DNA of 64,000 nucleotides from Plazaster borealis (GCA_021014325.1 CM037464.1:7471127-7535126); one strand, 5' to 3'. Counted from the stretch's first letter, positions 1 through 60,290 are shown. Notes: generated by a model not told the origin, from the sequence alone. Made by a program: numbers and translations.

Positions 1-1614
1 AAAAGTATGTGAACAGTTTCAAGGAAAGCTGACTGATTAGCAAGCTCATACACATACCAGTACGGTAGTACCAATCCTCCAGAGAAATGGTTTCATCTGA
101 ATACTGTCAAAAGTGGAGAAAATAGCATTTGATGAACCCCCCAAATCACCACTGCTTATTTTGATTGCCAAACTCAAAATAAGCTCAAGAAAGTGCACAA
201 AATCCCCAAACAAACAGGTTTTGTAATTCATTAAAACGAGATCTCATAATGTGATGACATTTTCTTAGGTTGGCTGGATGGTACAGTACAATGTATGCCA
301 TTTTTTAAACTAGAGTATAAACAATTTACTCTTCAAAAATCAAATTTACTCTTCATGTACAATGTACATGTACCTTTAAGCCCATATTATAAATCGTTCT
401 GGTACATGTACTTGTAGTTGTTTTCTACATTTTGCAATTTTGTTATCTTCTGAAATGAAACAAGCCCTGCTAGACACAGCATTTATCATGGGGTTACCAG
501 AGATTATCCATTAGCACTTAGACTGAAATGATCATACAGCCCCTGGTTTCAATTCCCACGTCTGGATTTGACGTAAACAGCCGAGGAGGCTGCGATCAAC
601 TCTGTTGGGTATTTCCAGGCTGCTTTATTTAGTAAACATAATGGCAAGCGCCAGAGAAGTTTTTTGAGATGCTTATCGTGGAGTGTTTTGTTTTTCTGGT
701 TTGCTTGGATTTTGCGTGATGTAATAAAAAGGTCTAAAGGAATTTGATATTGGAGTATTCTTAAACACGATGCCACCCCCAGAAAAAAACCCAAACAGAA
801 ATGGAGACGCAGGTTGTATATAATGTGTACATTGCACTTGTACAAAAACTGTGGCATTAGCGCTGCAAGATCTTACATGTATCTGTGTTTGATTGAAAGG
901 TAAAAAAACACACAATTTACCCCGAGCAACAATATCAAATCTCACTCTCTATTGTTTGTTTTTGTTCATAATTACGTGCCTTTACAATAACAAAGATCGT
1001 TTCTGCACAAAAAACCCTGATATTTTAACAATGAAGCAGACTCATTGTAAGACCTTGTTGTGTGCCTGTAATCTGCCATGAACAATTCAGTCATAGGGAT
1101 AACTTTTCAAAAAGTCAGTTTACTTTTTCGGTCACTCGTTTCATCTGGGTAAAGAGAAAAAATAGCATCTAGTTGACTATTCACAGGTCGCACTCACAGG
1201 CAGGGGGTGGCGTGATGAAAGAGTTTGCCATCAGTTTATCTATTCCAAGCCTTCTCTGGCATTCCTGTTTCGATTTTTCACAAAATGTGAAATGAAGCGA
1301 ACCCCAGCAGCGGGAGAAATCAGCGTCTGTGATTGTTGATCTGAATGATGTGATTTAATGAAAATTACCGCGCCTGTCCCTTGGAAGGGGGGAAAAAACT
1401 AGCGCTAGCGAAGATTCTAGTGTCAGTGGGTCTACAGTGCAAGTGTGTTTCAAGCTGAGTAGGTACGGAAAGTTTATATTTTGCAGAAGTATCGGCGACC
1501 GTGAACCACATAGAAATTAATTCCTGAAGCAGACGAGACTGTTTTTCCTGAATAAAGGGAAAAATTTAAAACAAAAGAGGAAAATTTGTTTAGAGTGCTA
1601 TCTTAGAGACCTTG

Positions 1615-2050
1615 GGCCAATTTCATAGCGCTGCTTAAAACAGGAAGCAAATTATCATGCTTCATGTAGCAGAAAAATTTGCAAGAAAATTAGGTGGTCA
1701 GCTTGTGCATTCACCATGAATTTACATTGTTTTGTCTTTCGTTTGCTTACAGTAAGCACCGGAAGGTTAGCATGCCTTTTCCCGTGCTTACAGTTAGCAG
1801 TGCTTTCAAAAGGAAAAAGCCCAGTCAGCACCAATGGTTGTTCAATTGGCAGCTCTATGACTGTTTGAGCACAAAAAGTAGCTAAGCACAACAAAATTAT
1901 GCTTTTTATACCAGAATGAGGTTACCGGCCAAACTGCCATGTTACATGATGTAACATTTGTGACTAGTATCCTGCTCATTTTTGCTAAGTAGACAATGGT
2001 TTTTAAGCAATATTTTCTGCTTTTTAAAAAGCTCTATGAAATTGAGCCCC
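1615..2050. repeat. Inverted-repeat element with GGGCCAATTTCATAG ends
   Basis: Ends ttgggccaatttcatagcgc and gctctatgaaattgagcccc are inverted. Related elements are at 26646, 38199 and 54832. The inside holds a further short inverted pair (about 1755-1810). Confidence 0.6.
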
Positions 2051-2117
2051 GGGCATTTGAGGCTCTGTTTGCAGTATGACTCCAAGCCAAAACCCAAATA
2101 TATTCTTCTGTGACATG

Positions 2118-2490
2118 TCATGGCTGAGCGTTATGGAACGCCGGACTCGGGCTCTGGTGTTTGTGATCAGCAGGAGTGTGGGTTCGAATCCCCCCATCTT
2201 ACCATAATTGCTTTGTCCTTCGGATGGAACATTAAGCTGTACATGTACATGTAGGTCTCCTGTACTGGGATTGGTACTCTGCTGTAGTGCACGAAAAAGA
2301 ACCCAGAACACTTCATGTACATGTATTGTGGAAGAGTAGGGGTTTAACGCAGTGTTTTTGGTTCACACAGCAAACACCCATTTTTACAGGTTTCCTCAGA
2401 CTTGTGAGCTACGTTGATTAAGTTCACTTATGAGGCATCCTTGGTTTCATTACCAGAAATATACAATGATTAAATAAATAATAATAATGA
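2118..2490 (+). repeat. tRNA-derived SINE, family 1
   Basis: A degenerate tRNA head (GGCTGAGCGTTATGGAACGC, then B-box GGTTCGAATCC) is followed by a body shared with copies at 20300, 28390, 39880, 45738 and 60300 (CCTTCGGATGGAACATTAAG; AAGAACCCAG). It ends in ATTAAATAAATAATAATAAT. Non-autonomous retroposon. Confidence 0.75.
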
Positions 2491-2751
2491 CTGTGTACAT
2501 TTAGTGTGTGACGATTATGCACACATACTGTACATGTATTAGCTTTGTCCAAGGCTCTTTACTCAAGCACCCCGCTTTGAATTCACCAGGTACATGTAGC
2601 ATAACAATACTGGCACGGTACTACTGCAGCACTTGATATACAGTATACCGTGGGGTCGAAGCATGGTTTTCAACCTTGAACAAAAAAACAAAGCCAAAAC
2701 AGAGCCTTGTTCCGACTGTAAACGGCAGCTTTATGTTTTTCTTTATTTCAG

Positions 2752-51017
<48,266 letters not shown>

Positions 51018-53134
51018 TCTCAGTCTCAACACTGCCCTGACCCCCTCCAGCACCATCAAATGCTTCAAATAAACAGCACAAGTTTTTCTATGTTCAAATT
51101 TGATAAAATGGTTTACAAATGTTACTCAGTATATATTTTGACGTTTTCAGTGAGTTTTTTCTATATTAGAATACTCTTAAAATAAAGAAATTTTGTTTAA
51201 AATGTTATCAAAAGAGCGCCCACTGTACAGCAGATACTGCTATCAGTATAACATTTTTTAACTTGTAAAACTTGCAAATAAGTAAACAGAATATTGCATA
51301 TTTAAGGTGTGTGTATTGGAAAATATCATGAATTATTATTGCTAACAAAAACATTAAAGAAATGCTATTTTGACAAATTTGATAAGTAAGCCCAAGTTGA
51401 ACAAGACACTGGTCAGTTGTAAACTCATGGTACACAGTTACACTTGTTTTAAATGTTATTCCATGCATGTACATCATGGAAACTAAAGAATATTTAGCTG
51501 ACGTTTATTTTTCCTCCATATTTGTACATTCTGCTTTTCTTTTAACTTGCAATTTGAACAGGTTGAATGTAGTTGCCGAAGTGTACAATTTCCTGGCTCC
51601 TTAAATAGTGTATTGCTGGCCAATTTATATATAAATATAATCCTGCAATCAATAGCAAAGACATGATGAAGGAAAACAAAACAGAACTGGCGCCTTTTTT
51701 TTTCCTGTCGCCAAAGTCACAACTTGTGACCTCAAAGAATACTCTCAAATCAAATTTTTATCAAATTTCCTGATTGGCATTGTCTACATGTGTAAATATG
51801 TTAGACAAAAGAATCAGCGTCATGAAGCCGGAATTGGAAATTACTTTTTCCCGAGGCTTTGAAGGGCGCCCTCTTGTGTCGCTATAAGGTTGGTCTTGTG
51901 TGATCACAGCCAATGTACCTCAGGTTGGTGCAACCTGAGGTTAAAAATCAGGGCCCTAGCTTAGGATCTTGAAAAGAAATAAAACGAAAGAAAACAAGCA
52001 ATAAGTTTTCCACGTTCTTCACTTTTACTAGGAGAAGGAAGTCTCAGTTCAGAAACTGCTTCAACAAATCTCCCCCGAATTTCTCAAACTTTCCACCGTT
52101 TAAGTTGAACAGTATTATGTTGAAAGAAAAACACAAAACCATCAGACCCGAGTTTGCACTAGGCTCGGGGCCAGTGTTCCTGTGAACTCTTCAAGCCCTA
52201 AGGGACTCTTAAGTTACACTGTGATGTGCTCGAGTGAGCTTGGCAGTAACACCGTGGAATTGCCTTACTATGAGTTATAGAGGTTCTGAAAAGGAGATTA
52301 TTTCTGACCACGCAAAGTTTCAAGTCCCTTGACACTTTTCATGTCATCGTAGTTCATGAGCACAAATCCAATTTCTCAAACTCAGTTTTGTCGCACCTCT
52401 CCTCGCCCACAGCATTGTCGTGATCACACAACAGCGCCCTCATATTGATCAGTGCTCTCTTGTGAGACCTTAATGGTTTTGTGTTGCATTTGTAGGGGGG
52501 GGGGGGTTGAAGCATTCAGCGTATTGTTCTGGGAGGAAAGACTACACAGTTTATGTGTACATACATTGTATCATAGTATAATAGTCAGTACTCTGCCAAG
52601 TGTTTTTTACCACTTGGATTATGTGATTTAATAATGAAGACATATTTTGTACTCTGGATCTGTTAACTTATATTTATGTATATACTCCAAATCAATGATA
52701 ACTTTCAAATATTGATGTGATGTATGATAGATTTCAGTGTTTACCATGGAGTAGCCATCTTGGATTTATCATACACAAGTCAATCTGGACGATTTAGAGG
52801 CTCATAGCCAATTAAATGGGTGCCTTGCGTCTTCATGAATTTTCAGCATAGTGTTTCTTATTGGTGGATGTGGGGATATAGACAAAATGGAGGCTCCATG
52901 GTAAGGGTCTAGTTGAAGGGGTTTATTGTGTACTCTTGCAGAACTAGGGAATTGATTGTACGATTAGAGGTTTGCATCTAGAGTTTTCCTGTAGGTCTTG
53001 TATTCACTTGTTCACATTAACCTGCTGAGTTTTATGTGAGTTTACTTCTTTTGTGGTAATGTGTTTATTTCGCTCCAATATGTCAAGAAAGAGCTATTGG
53101 CAAAACTGCTGCTGCCGGGATGCTTACCCTCCTT
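51018..53134 (+). other. ROCK 3' UTR and following noncoding DNA
   Basis: Follows the ROCK stop codon. AATAAA hexamers occur at about 51068 and 51181; which is used, and whether the UTR runs further, cannot be told. A 68-codon minus-strand ORF with hydrophobic residues (51542-51748) is probably chance. A G9 run lies near 52497-52507. Nothing else recognised. Confidence 0.5.
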
Positions 53135-53508
53135 AAAGGTATTGTACACGTTTGGTAATGACTCTGAAAATTGATGGCAATAAAAACTTACTTGGTAAGA
53201 ACAGTACAGCAGATTGGATAGAATAATGAATCTCGAGAAATTTTTCACTTCGAAGTACTGCGGTTATGGAAAAAGATATCACTTTTTATCCCCCCCAAAA
53301 TTTGAATTTGAGAAGCGGTAACGCTTTCCAATGCAGATTATTCTTCCTGCGTAGACATAACCCACTCCAGATTTTCGGCAATATCTCAAAAACGCTACCA
53401 CCTTTTGAATCAAAATTTTCACAGGTTAGTTTTATGGTATATATCTACAACTATATAGGATTGAAACGAACAGTGGGTTCCAATTACCAAACGTATACAG
53501 CACCTTTA
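53135..53508 (-). repeat. MITE family B, copy 3, minus strand
   Basis: CTTAAAGGTATTGTACACGT and CGTATACAGCACCTTTAA ends; AGCGGTAACGCTTTCC, CTCAAAAACGCTACCACCTT and CAGTGGGTTCCAATTACC are the inverse of 10854 and 48014. Confidence 0.92.
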
Positions 53509-53509
53509 A

Positions 53510-53830
53510 ATCAAGATAATGTACAGCACTGGTAATGTTGGCACTACTGCTGCTACTTGTACGTTTAATCTCGTTGAATCAAGATAAGGTATAACATTTG
53601 GCATGTTGGCGTATTAATTTGTGCTACGGGTATGCTTACTGTCTTTAAATCAAGATGAGGCAGATCATTTGTAATGTTGACATTGCTGCTACTACTAGTG
53701 GTATGCTTTCTCTCTGAACTAAGATGAGGTAAAGCATTTGGCATGTTGGCAATTTTCTACTTTATGTTTGGTGCTGCTACTGATATAATATACTCTCTTT
53801 GAATCAAGATAAAATAACAGTTACAAAACC
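53510..53830. repeat. Loose tandem repeat after MITE B
   Basis: AATCAAGATAA(T/G)GTA...CA(C/T)TTGGCATGTTGGC-type phrases recur four times (53511, 53578, 53648, 53725) at 65-75 bp. Confidence 0.65.
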
Positions 53831-54830
53831 TAACGCTGGACATTCCCCCAGAGTAGTAGATTCTTCATAACATGGCAAGCTTTGACTTATTACCATGACA
53901 AACTTTTTGTTGTATTCCATTCAAAAGTGAAACCTCTTTTTCCAAGAAGAAAAACAAATTCAAAATATAATTCCCATGAAACTGCAAACCAAATCTGCAC
54001 AAAATGTAGGGACCCCCCCCTGATCATAAGAAAACTTTGCTGCAAGTTCATACTCAAAGTAGATGTCTGTTTTTACATTATGATATATCTAGCAGAGCCC
54101 TTTAATCGTGCATTGATTGATTGTACACTTTTATACTGTCTACGGATTAATATTTCTAATGCAAGTTCAATGTCAACTGGCTCGATTTGTATGCATTTTC
54201 TCTAAATGAATACTAATTGAGCAAGATATTAAGTTTGTTTTATTCACTTTATAAAATTTGATTGTGGATAGAGCTTGACCAGGAAAAGTGCCATGAATTT
54301 GTTGTGTTTTGTTAGTCCTTAAATGCCTTCTATATTGATCAATGCAAACAGTTATTGCTAATTCCCCAAAACATCGAGGAAGCTCTAGTTGCAACTGCGC
54401 ATGGTCAAAATAAAAAAAGTTCAAAGGATATGCGTGATCATGTGCATTGAAAGTATTGGCCTGTATTTGTAATGCAGGGATAATACATGACTTCTTCGTT
54501 TAAAAGCCATCTGTTGGTTGTTATCACCATGGTCTTGCTGTCAAGGAGAATTCGTTCTTTTAACATAGAACATGTACCTTCCAGCAGGCCACCATTAACA
54601 TTTAATCACTAACCGGGAACCAGTCACAAACAATAGTCGTTAGACGTCATGTTGGCTGGTAAGAATTGTGCTAAGCGTCTTTTTGTGTTAACACAGCAGG
54701 AACTAATTTCATGGCACTGCATGGCGGTATTCTGCACTTCTGACTCCCTGCTACAGCCCATGCTTTACAGGGCGGCGTAATCCGAGAATTATGTGGTATC
54801 AACCAGTTCCATGAAATTGCGCACATATCT
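53830..54830. other. Intergenic, unannotated stretch
   Basis: No gene, RNA or clear repeat recognised. An open frame 53882-54205 lacks family features. Confidence 0.4.
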
Positions 54831-54831
54831 G

Positions 54832-55016
54832 GGCCCATTTTCATAGAGCTGCTGAACAATTTTCTGCTAAGCAAAAACGAGCAGGATTCCATAGTCACAG
54901 ACAGTACATGTGATATGGTATTTTGGCTGGTAGGCCTAATCTTTTTCTCGTTAGCATAATTTTGTTGTGCTTAGCTAGTTTTTTGTGCGTAAGCAGCTCT
55001 ATGAAATTGGGCCCTG
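54832..55016. repeat. MITE-like element with GGGCCCAATTTCATAGAGCT ends
   Basis: GGGCCCATTTTCATAGAGCT and AGCTCTATGAAATTGGGCCC are inverted; 185 bp. Inner TTTTCTGCTAAGCAAAAACG and GCATAATTTTGTTGTGCTTA recur at 1615-2050 and 26646. Confidence 0.88.
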
Positions 55017-55077
55017 TTTCCTCACCAGATGGCGTTTTCTTTTTAACCCATAGTTCAGGAGTCAGTTAAAGGCACTG

Positions 55078-55436
55078 AACACGTTCGGTAATTGTCCAAG
55101 ACCAGTGTTCTCACTTGGTGTATCCCAACATAATATGCATAAAATAACAAGCCTGTGAAAATTTGGGCTCAATAGGTCATCGAAGTTGCAAGAAAATGAT
55201 GAAAGAAAAACACCCTTGTTGTACAAATTTGTGTGCTTTCAGTTAGGAATAAAAACTTCTTGCAAGAAGTTTTTATTATTTTATGATGAGAAATTACCTC
55301 TTTCTCAAAAACTACGTTACTTCATGGGAGTCGTTTCTCACAATGTTTTATACTATCAACGGCTCTCTGTTGCTCGTTACCAAGTCAGTTTTTATGCTAA
55401 TATTTTGAGTAATTACCAAACGTGTACAGTGCCTTC
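55078..55436 (+). repeat. MITE family A, copy 4
   Basis: TTAAAGGCACTGAACACGTT and CGTGTACAGTGCCTTCAA; internal sequence near identical to 45021. Confidence 0.93.
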
Positions 55437-55736
55437 AATACGCATGATTGGTAGGCCTACTGATCTACAAAACATATAAACGAGTTTTACTCATTTTACT
55501 CATGAAAGCTTTATTTACATAAGGTTGTTATACTAGTACCAATTATAAGAGTTCTGTCTGAAAAAAACCTACACGTGCGAGAACCCGATACTAAGTTCAT
55601 ATTATGTCGATTTTCCAAATCAAATTAAAGCACAGAATAGCCTAGACATTCAGTGACAATACAAACACAAGGTGGTTGTGGGCAGACGTAAATGACAAGA
55701 ATGAAAAAACACGAAATGAGTGGAAACATGTGTCAC

Positions 55737-55903
55737 TAAGAGAGGTTTGCGGTAACACCATCTGAATATCTCTTTTGAGTAGAGTTGGTTCTGAACAGAA
55801 CCGGTGGTTAACGACTCAACGTTTCGATCAGTATGCTCTGATCGTCTTCAGGAGAACTCTACTCAAAAGAGATTCACTTGGTGTTACCGCAAACCTCTCT
55901 TAG
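55737..55903. repeat. Foldback element with long arms
   Basis: TAAGAGAGGTTTGCGGTAAC and GTTACCGCAAACCTCTCTTA invert, with CTCTTTTGAGTAGAGTT / AACTCTACTCAAAAGAG inside. The centre GAACAGAACCGG and CGATCAGTATGCTCTGATCG are further small palindromes. Confidence 0.92.
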
Positions 55904-56610
55904 TTATACCTCCATCATGCAAAGTTTCAAATCCTACTTATGTTGTGTCACATTGGCTGATGACCAAAGAAAATAATCATCAAATCTTCACATATTCTTC
56001 TTCTCGATGTTGAACTTCCATCAAATGATAATGTCCATATAAATTAACACAAAATCCCTGAAAAGACACAAACCTGTATCATGTGTTTTCTTTGAAAACG
56101 TGTCTAACAAATATAATGGGTTTGTTGTAAAGAAAAATGGTCGTATGGTGTGTTTTTTGATAATTGGTGGCTCCACCCTCTAAAAATGTCCGGGGTTAAA
56201 ATTGACCTTGGGCTTACTCATTTCCGAGTCAGTTCGACTCGTTTAGAAGTCAGTCCCGGGTTTTTTTTTTTTGTGGGGGGAGGGACACAGTCCCTTTTCG
56301 AAACACGGCCTTAGTCTCGGGCTCCGTCAGTTGTTTTGAAAACGTGCGCTTTCATGATGCGGCATCAAACAGGCAGAGGGAGCCGAAATGGGCCACTCGT
56401 ATTTCGGGTCATGTTGACCCCCAAAACAGTCACGCTGACCTAGAAATGAGTTTGGCCCAACTGTAAGGATCCTTCTCTGGATCAACTATGACTCGGGACT
56501 TTTTAGTGGGTAGATGAATGTACTCTTCTTAAACTAAAAAACAAAACCCCCCAAAACAACAACAGAAGACTGATGTGTACAGCTTTTGCGTCTCGTGTCA
56601 AATAAACAAA
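55904..56610. other. Intergenic, unannotated stretch
   Basis: Contains T11 at about 56260. CGAGTCAGTTCGACTCG near 56225 is a small palindrome. No gene recognised. Confidence 0.4.
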
Positions 56611-56613
56611 CTT

Positions 56614-56996
56614 AAAGGCACTGGACACGTTTGGTAATTGTCAAAGACCAGTATTCTCACTCGGTGTATCCCAACATTATGGATAAAAAAACAAACCTGT
56701 GAAAATTTGGGCTCAAATAGTCATCGAAGTTGCAAGAAAATAATGAAAGAAAAAACACCCTTGTTGCACAACTTTGTGTGCTTTCAGATGCCTGAGAAAG
56801 GCTTCGGGCCTGAAGTCTTTCACAGATTCAAATATTTTAGTGAGAAATTATCTCTTTCTCAAAAGCTACGTTACTTCAGAGGGAGTCGTTTCTCACAATG
56901 TTTTATTACTATCAACAGCTTTCCGTTGCTCTTTACCAAGTAAGTTGGTTATGCTAATATTGTTAGGAGTAACTACCAAACGTGTACAGTGCTTTC
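56614..56996 (+). repeat. MITE family A, copy 5
   Basis: TTAAAGGCACTGGACACGTT and CGTGTACAGTGCTTTCGA ends. The middle differs from other copies (GAGAAAGGCTTCGGGCCTGA replaces the AATAAAAACTTCTTGCAAG hairpin). Confidence 0.92.
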
Positions 56997-56999
56997 GAT

Positions 57000-57627
57000 A
57001 CCCTGGCGTGAATGTTAACATGTTTGTTTTTATCTTGACTGCACACAAAAAAGCAAGCACACCCGGACATTATTGGCTGGTGATTATTTTACTTCGTCTT
57101 CATTGTAGAAATAATGAAAGTGTTTATTTGTTTCATGTGTTATTACCTAAACACAAAACACAGTCTGTGTGCCAGACTGGACTGTAAATTGAGTTGTGTT
57201 ACATTTGGACCCAAAACGTTGTCAAGCAACAACGTGACCAAAGACAAGTGGTCCCTCCGTCCCATGTCACAATAATTATACATAGCTCTCTATGGTCTGA
57301 ACAATCGCCCTCCGAGCTCCATATTATTATATTAAGACGGCCACCATCCGCCCTGAAAGAAGACTATAAGTGTGGGTTCCATTTCGGGTGTGGCAACTAT
57401 CTTGTTTGCCAAAAATGATAGAAACACATCATTTTGTTGACGGTGTCTCAACTCTTAGTCTAGTCTTGGTACAAGACGTTTCATGCAATTACAAGGCTAA
57501 TAATTTCTCGTCTATGCCTGGCAAGCTGCTGGCTGTACACCAGGCAGGCTTGAGTATTAACGAGACTTGAACAAAGCTACTATTATTCAAAACATTTGTA
57601 AGAAGATCCGTTTTGAATTTTAGTTTG
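57000..57627. other. Region downstream of the minus-strand membrane-protein gene
   Basis: Likely includes the 3' UTR of the gene ending at 57628. GCCTGGCAAGCTGCTGGCTG / CACCAGGCAGGC near 57517-57551 is a weak inverted pair. No further gene. Confidence 0.4.
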
Positions 57628-58029
57628 TCAGTGTTCTGTCATATCTAGGCCACCGTACCCTACCGTTCTGCTGATCATGGCGAATGTTTCGTTCGAAGAA
57701 CTCGCCCGTCGCCTGGAGGGCCCATTGTCGTCTGAGCCTGACTGGTGACCATTGCAGTACATCAAAGCATGTAGTAATGAGAGGATACCAGCTACTACTA
57801 CCATGCAGGCGAGGCCCATCACCAAAACTATATCTAAAATATAGCCTCGCTTTGAATACCACATGGCCATGGCCTCGTACTCTCTGGCCGTGAGCTCCGT
57901 CTTTGCACTACTTGGGGGAAACCTGGGCACGAGGAAGCCGATTATAAACATTGCTACCCCGGTAAAAAGAAACGTAGACATGATGGTAACGAGGCAGTCG
58001 TTCCAAGTATTACATGAGGGTCTGAACAT
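57628..58029 (-). CDS. Neurensin/TMEM74-like two-pass membrane protein
   Basis: 133 residues, one exon, Met at 58029 and stop at 57628. Two hydrophobic segments, about 12-35 (VTIMSTFLFTGVAMFIIGFL, then VP) and 63-90 (GYILDIVLVMGLACMVVVAG), separated by a polar loop. The 'GFLVP' after TM1 and the loop length are as in vertebrate neurensins and TMEM74, small vesicle or lysosome membrane proteins. The tail is Ser/Arg-rich (GPSRRRASSSNETF). An in-frame TAG lies 11 codons upstream (58060-58062), yet that TAG could also be a splice acceptor, so an upstream coding exon is possible: family members usually have a longer N-terminus. Codon use and GC are higher than in the surroundings, supporting a real gene. 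Function in this species is not known. Confidence 0.7.
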   Translation of the reverse strand: MFRPSCNTWNDCLVTIMSTFLFTGVAMFIIGFLVPRFPPSSAKTELTAREYEAMAMWYSKRGYILDIVLVMGLACMVVVAGILSLLHALMYCNGHQSGSDDNGPSRRRASSSNETFAMISRTVGYGGLDMTEH

Positions 58030-58204
58030 TTTGGATGGCCCTGAGAACGAGTGATGCGACTAGCCGTGGGGTCGATGGGTTGGTCGTAAGACGCGTTGAC
58101 TTCAGCGCGATGGCTGATTGGCCGAGTTGAAGATATTTGTTGACATTAGATATTTGGATAACCGATTAAAACAGCCTGTCTTCTACGAGATTTATAATCT
58201 CCTT
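58030..58204 (-). promoter_or_regulatory. Probable 5' flank of the minus-strand gene
   Basis: CpG-rich compared with the neighbourhood (GGTCGTAAGACGCGTTGACT, CAGCGCGATGGCTGATTGG with a CCAAT box in inverse as ATTGG near 58118). No TATA box in a clear place. Promoter role is inferred from position only. Confidence 0.3.
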
Positions 58205-58241
58205 GAAAAAGTCGTTACAATACAGTACAATACAATTGCCA

Positions 58242-58438
58242 TTAAAGCACCCAAATCATACACAGATACGCTCTAAAGCGCTGAAGTTCAAAGTTAGGTT
58301 GTTTCTGGTAGTAGCCCTCCTGAAATAGATACGACTTCAGCAGGAGTTTCTTGCTGATGAATGCACTTTTCTTGATGTGTTCACTGGGCAGTTTATTCCA
58401 CACTTTGGGGGCATACGCAGAAAATGCCCTGTCATCAA
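58242..58438 (-). pseudogene. 3' end of a non-LTR retrotransposon (reverse transcriptase C-terminus)
   Basis: Minus-strand frame reads DRAFSAYAPKVWNKLPSEHI then KSAFISKKLLLKSYLFQEGY, the highly typical C-terminal motif of L2/CR1-like ORF2 proteins (RAFS.AAPKLWN.LP...I). A TGATGA lies directly before it, and the 3' side has a short repeat ATTGTACTGTATTGTA (58205-58240) like L2-type tails. 5'-truncated, inactive. Confidence 0.8.
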
Positions 58439-58587
58439 ATTACTGTTACTGTTATTTTATCATGTATACTATCCTGAAGTGATACCTTGAAGGTCAGCCG
58501 TAAGAAATGCAACATCGATGTTAAAACTGGGAGACCCTTGCACTGCAGCGACCTTCTTGGAGGAAGTTACTGTCTGAAAGGGTAATA

Positions 58588-58866
58588 GTGCACATGGAAC
58601 GAGTACCGGCGCAGCTGGATGAAAAGTGCAAACGGACCCTCCGAAAAGAGCGAAGAACCAAGCTCAATGGACACCCAGTTACCAAGGACTTCCCTGCCTT
58701 GTATGTGGCCGAAGATGCGGTTCAAGGAACTGACTTTTCAGCCATTCCGGAGTCCATAGGGAATTTAACTAAATTGCAGTTTACTTGGTTGACGATCATA
58801 CCCAAATTCATCCGTAGGCTGGTAAATAACGCAGTTTTGTTTCACTTCTTTACGAGGTCACCGTAG
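58588..58866 (+). other. Open frame with one leucine-rich-repeat-like phrase
   Basis: 92 codons. DFSAIPESIGNLTKLQ fits one LRR (x.IP.SIGNLT.LQ), preceded by a basic stretch KRTLRKERRTK. A gtaaat at 58820 could be a donor. One repeat alone is weak evidence; it may be a decayed exon of an LRR gene or chance. Confidence 0.2.
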
Positions 58867-59234
58867 CACATAAATAATTATTTCTTTTACATGGGGAGCT
58901 CCCGTTGTGTGTTTCAACCAGGTACACAACCCAAACGAGTTCACGACTTTCCCAAATATCTGTGGGTTACGACAAGAAAAAATAACTAAATAAAGTTTGA
59001 AACAAAACTCCTTGTCACAAGGCGGCCGCAACTAAGTACCTGACATGCACAACTTGTCACCAAACCTCATATTATTTTCATCACCCCTGTGCATTTATTA
59101 GCGTACGAAAATACAATATTCCTTACAATATTGGTTTTTTTTGTCTTTTTGTCGTTAGGACAAACCCTTTTCATGATAGGCTACCCGGTACTACCGCACC
59201 TTGTTTTCACCATTCAACTTTACGGTCTGAATGT

Positions 59235-59350
59235 ATAAGCAACTTTGGCCAGTAATGGCTATGGCCTATGGCTGCAGATGCAACGTTGAAGATTAAGCCT
59301 TTGCAGTAAGCCGTATATGGCCACTGCCGAAGCCGTCAATTACTACACGG
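59235..59350. repeat. Foldback family E, copy
   Basis: TAATGGCTATGGCCTATGGC and GCCACTGCCGAAGCCGTCAA with CAACGTTGAAG between. Confidence 0.6.
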
Positions 59351-59359
59351 CTTAACCAC

Positions 59360-60290
59360 TTCACGTCGGTTGACGTGTTTATCCGCAATGTTTTTGGGGA
59401 CAGACTTACGGCGTACGTTTTTTATCGCCCGGAACAACTTCTGATTTTCCTAATTTTTTGGGACTGACGTTTATATCTTCCCGGACTTTCCATTGTGTAG
59501 CGTGCGCAGGCAGGTCTACCGTGATACGCTTCGTTTCACCCGTACAAAGAGCGACACCAGGTTCTGGAAAACATGCCTTGTAAAATCCCTTTCCGGGGGT
59601 TACTCTGTAACCGCCGATTCCATTACATTTGTCCTATTGTGGCATACAAGAATGGACAGAATGCCTCCATTGTTCGTCATCATTTCGGCTCAATAGTAGG
59701 TAGTCTGAGCATTCCGAGATTCCAGCATACCATGGCAGATTTTCGGCCAGTGGCTCACGGCTGAAGTCATTTGAATCACGGTGACTGCTCACTCAATTTT
59801 CTCACACGACAAAATCAAATCCTAATTATGAGAACCTTGCTGTTGTCTTTCAGGGTATCATTGTTGCAACGATATTTTCAAAGGAAAATGATTACTCAAG
59901 AAGCTCCCAAAAACGCCGAAAAATACCGCGGGTGGGCACGGACATTTTTTTAAAATACCGACCTTAAGAAACACAGTCTGATCCTTTTATTTTGACAAAA
60001 AGGAGTGATAATTGTTACTGTGATGATGTGAGCCTAGCAGGGGTCAAGACAAGCACGGCTCCAGATCTCAATTCACCTGACGTAATTTTGGTTATTACAT
60101 TTTTGTCGTGCCCCGTGTGTTATTATTTTTATATATTTTTGGTAATGAAACCAAGGATGCCTCGTAGTGAACTTATCACTGTAGCTCGCAAGCCCGAGGA
60201 AACCTGTAAACTATAGAGTGCAGAAACACTGGGGTTTACCCCTCCTCCAAGTGTTCTGAGTTCTTTCAATTATGTGCACATGCCAATCCT
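59360..60290. other. Intergenic, unannotated stretch
   Basis: Short open frames only. 60160-60260 (AGCTCGCAAGCCCGAGGAAA, CTGGGGTTTACCCC) looks like the minus-strand 3' part of a family 1 SINE, continuous with the copy that follows. Confidence 0.45.

Larger units (their letters stand above)
1..2751. other. 5' intron (or region upstream) of ROCK
   Basis: The first exon in the window begins in mid-kinase domain with a canonical acceptor at 2750-2751, so the sequence to its left must be intron. I see no exon of the missing glycine-rich loop here. It holds a GGGCC-ended repeat (about 1615-2050), a tRNA-headed SINE (2118-2490) and runs of TACATGTA. No coding signal was recognised in 1-1600. Confidence 0.7.

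Noticed and set aside
549..945. Two overlapping minus-strand ORFs of 102 and 90 codons at the left edge
   Set aside because: No domain, and the two frames cover the same DNA. I looked for retroelement motifs and found none convincing.
51542..51748. 68-codon minus-strand ORF with a hydrophobic segment
   Set aside because: Lies in the ROCK 3' UTR, no family recognised, AT-driven Leu/Ile/Tyr content; no start-codon or splice support.
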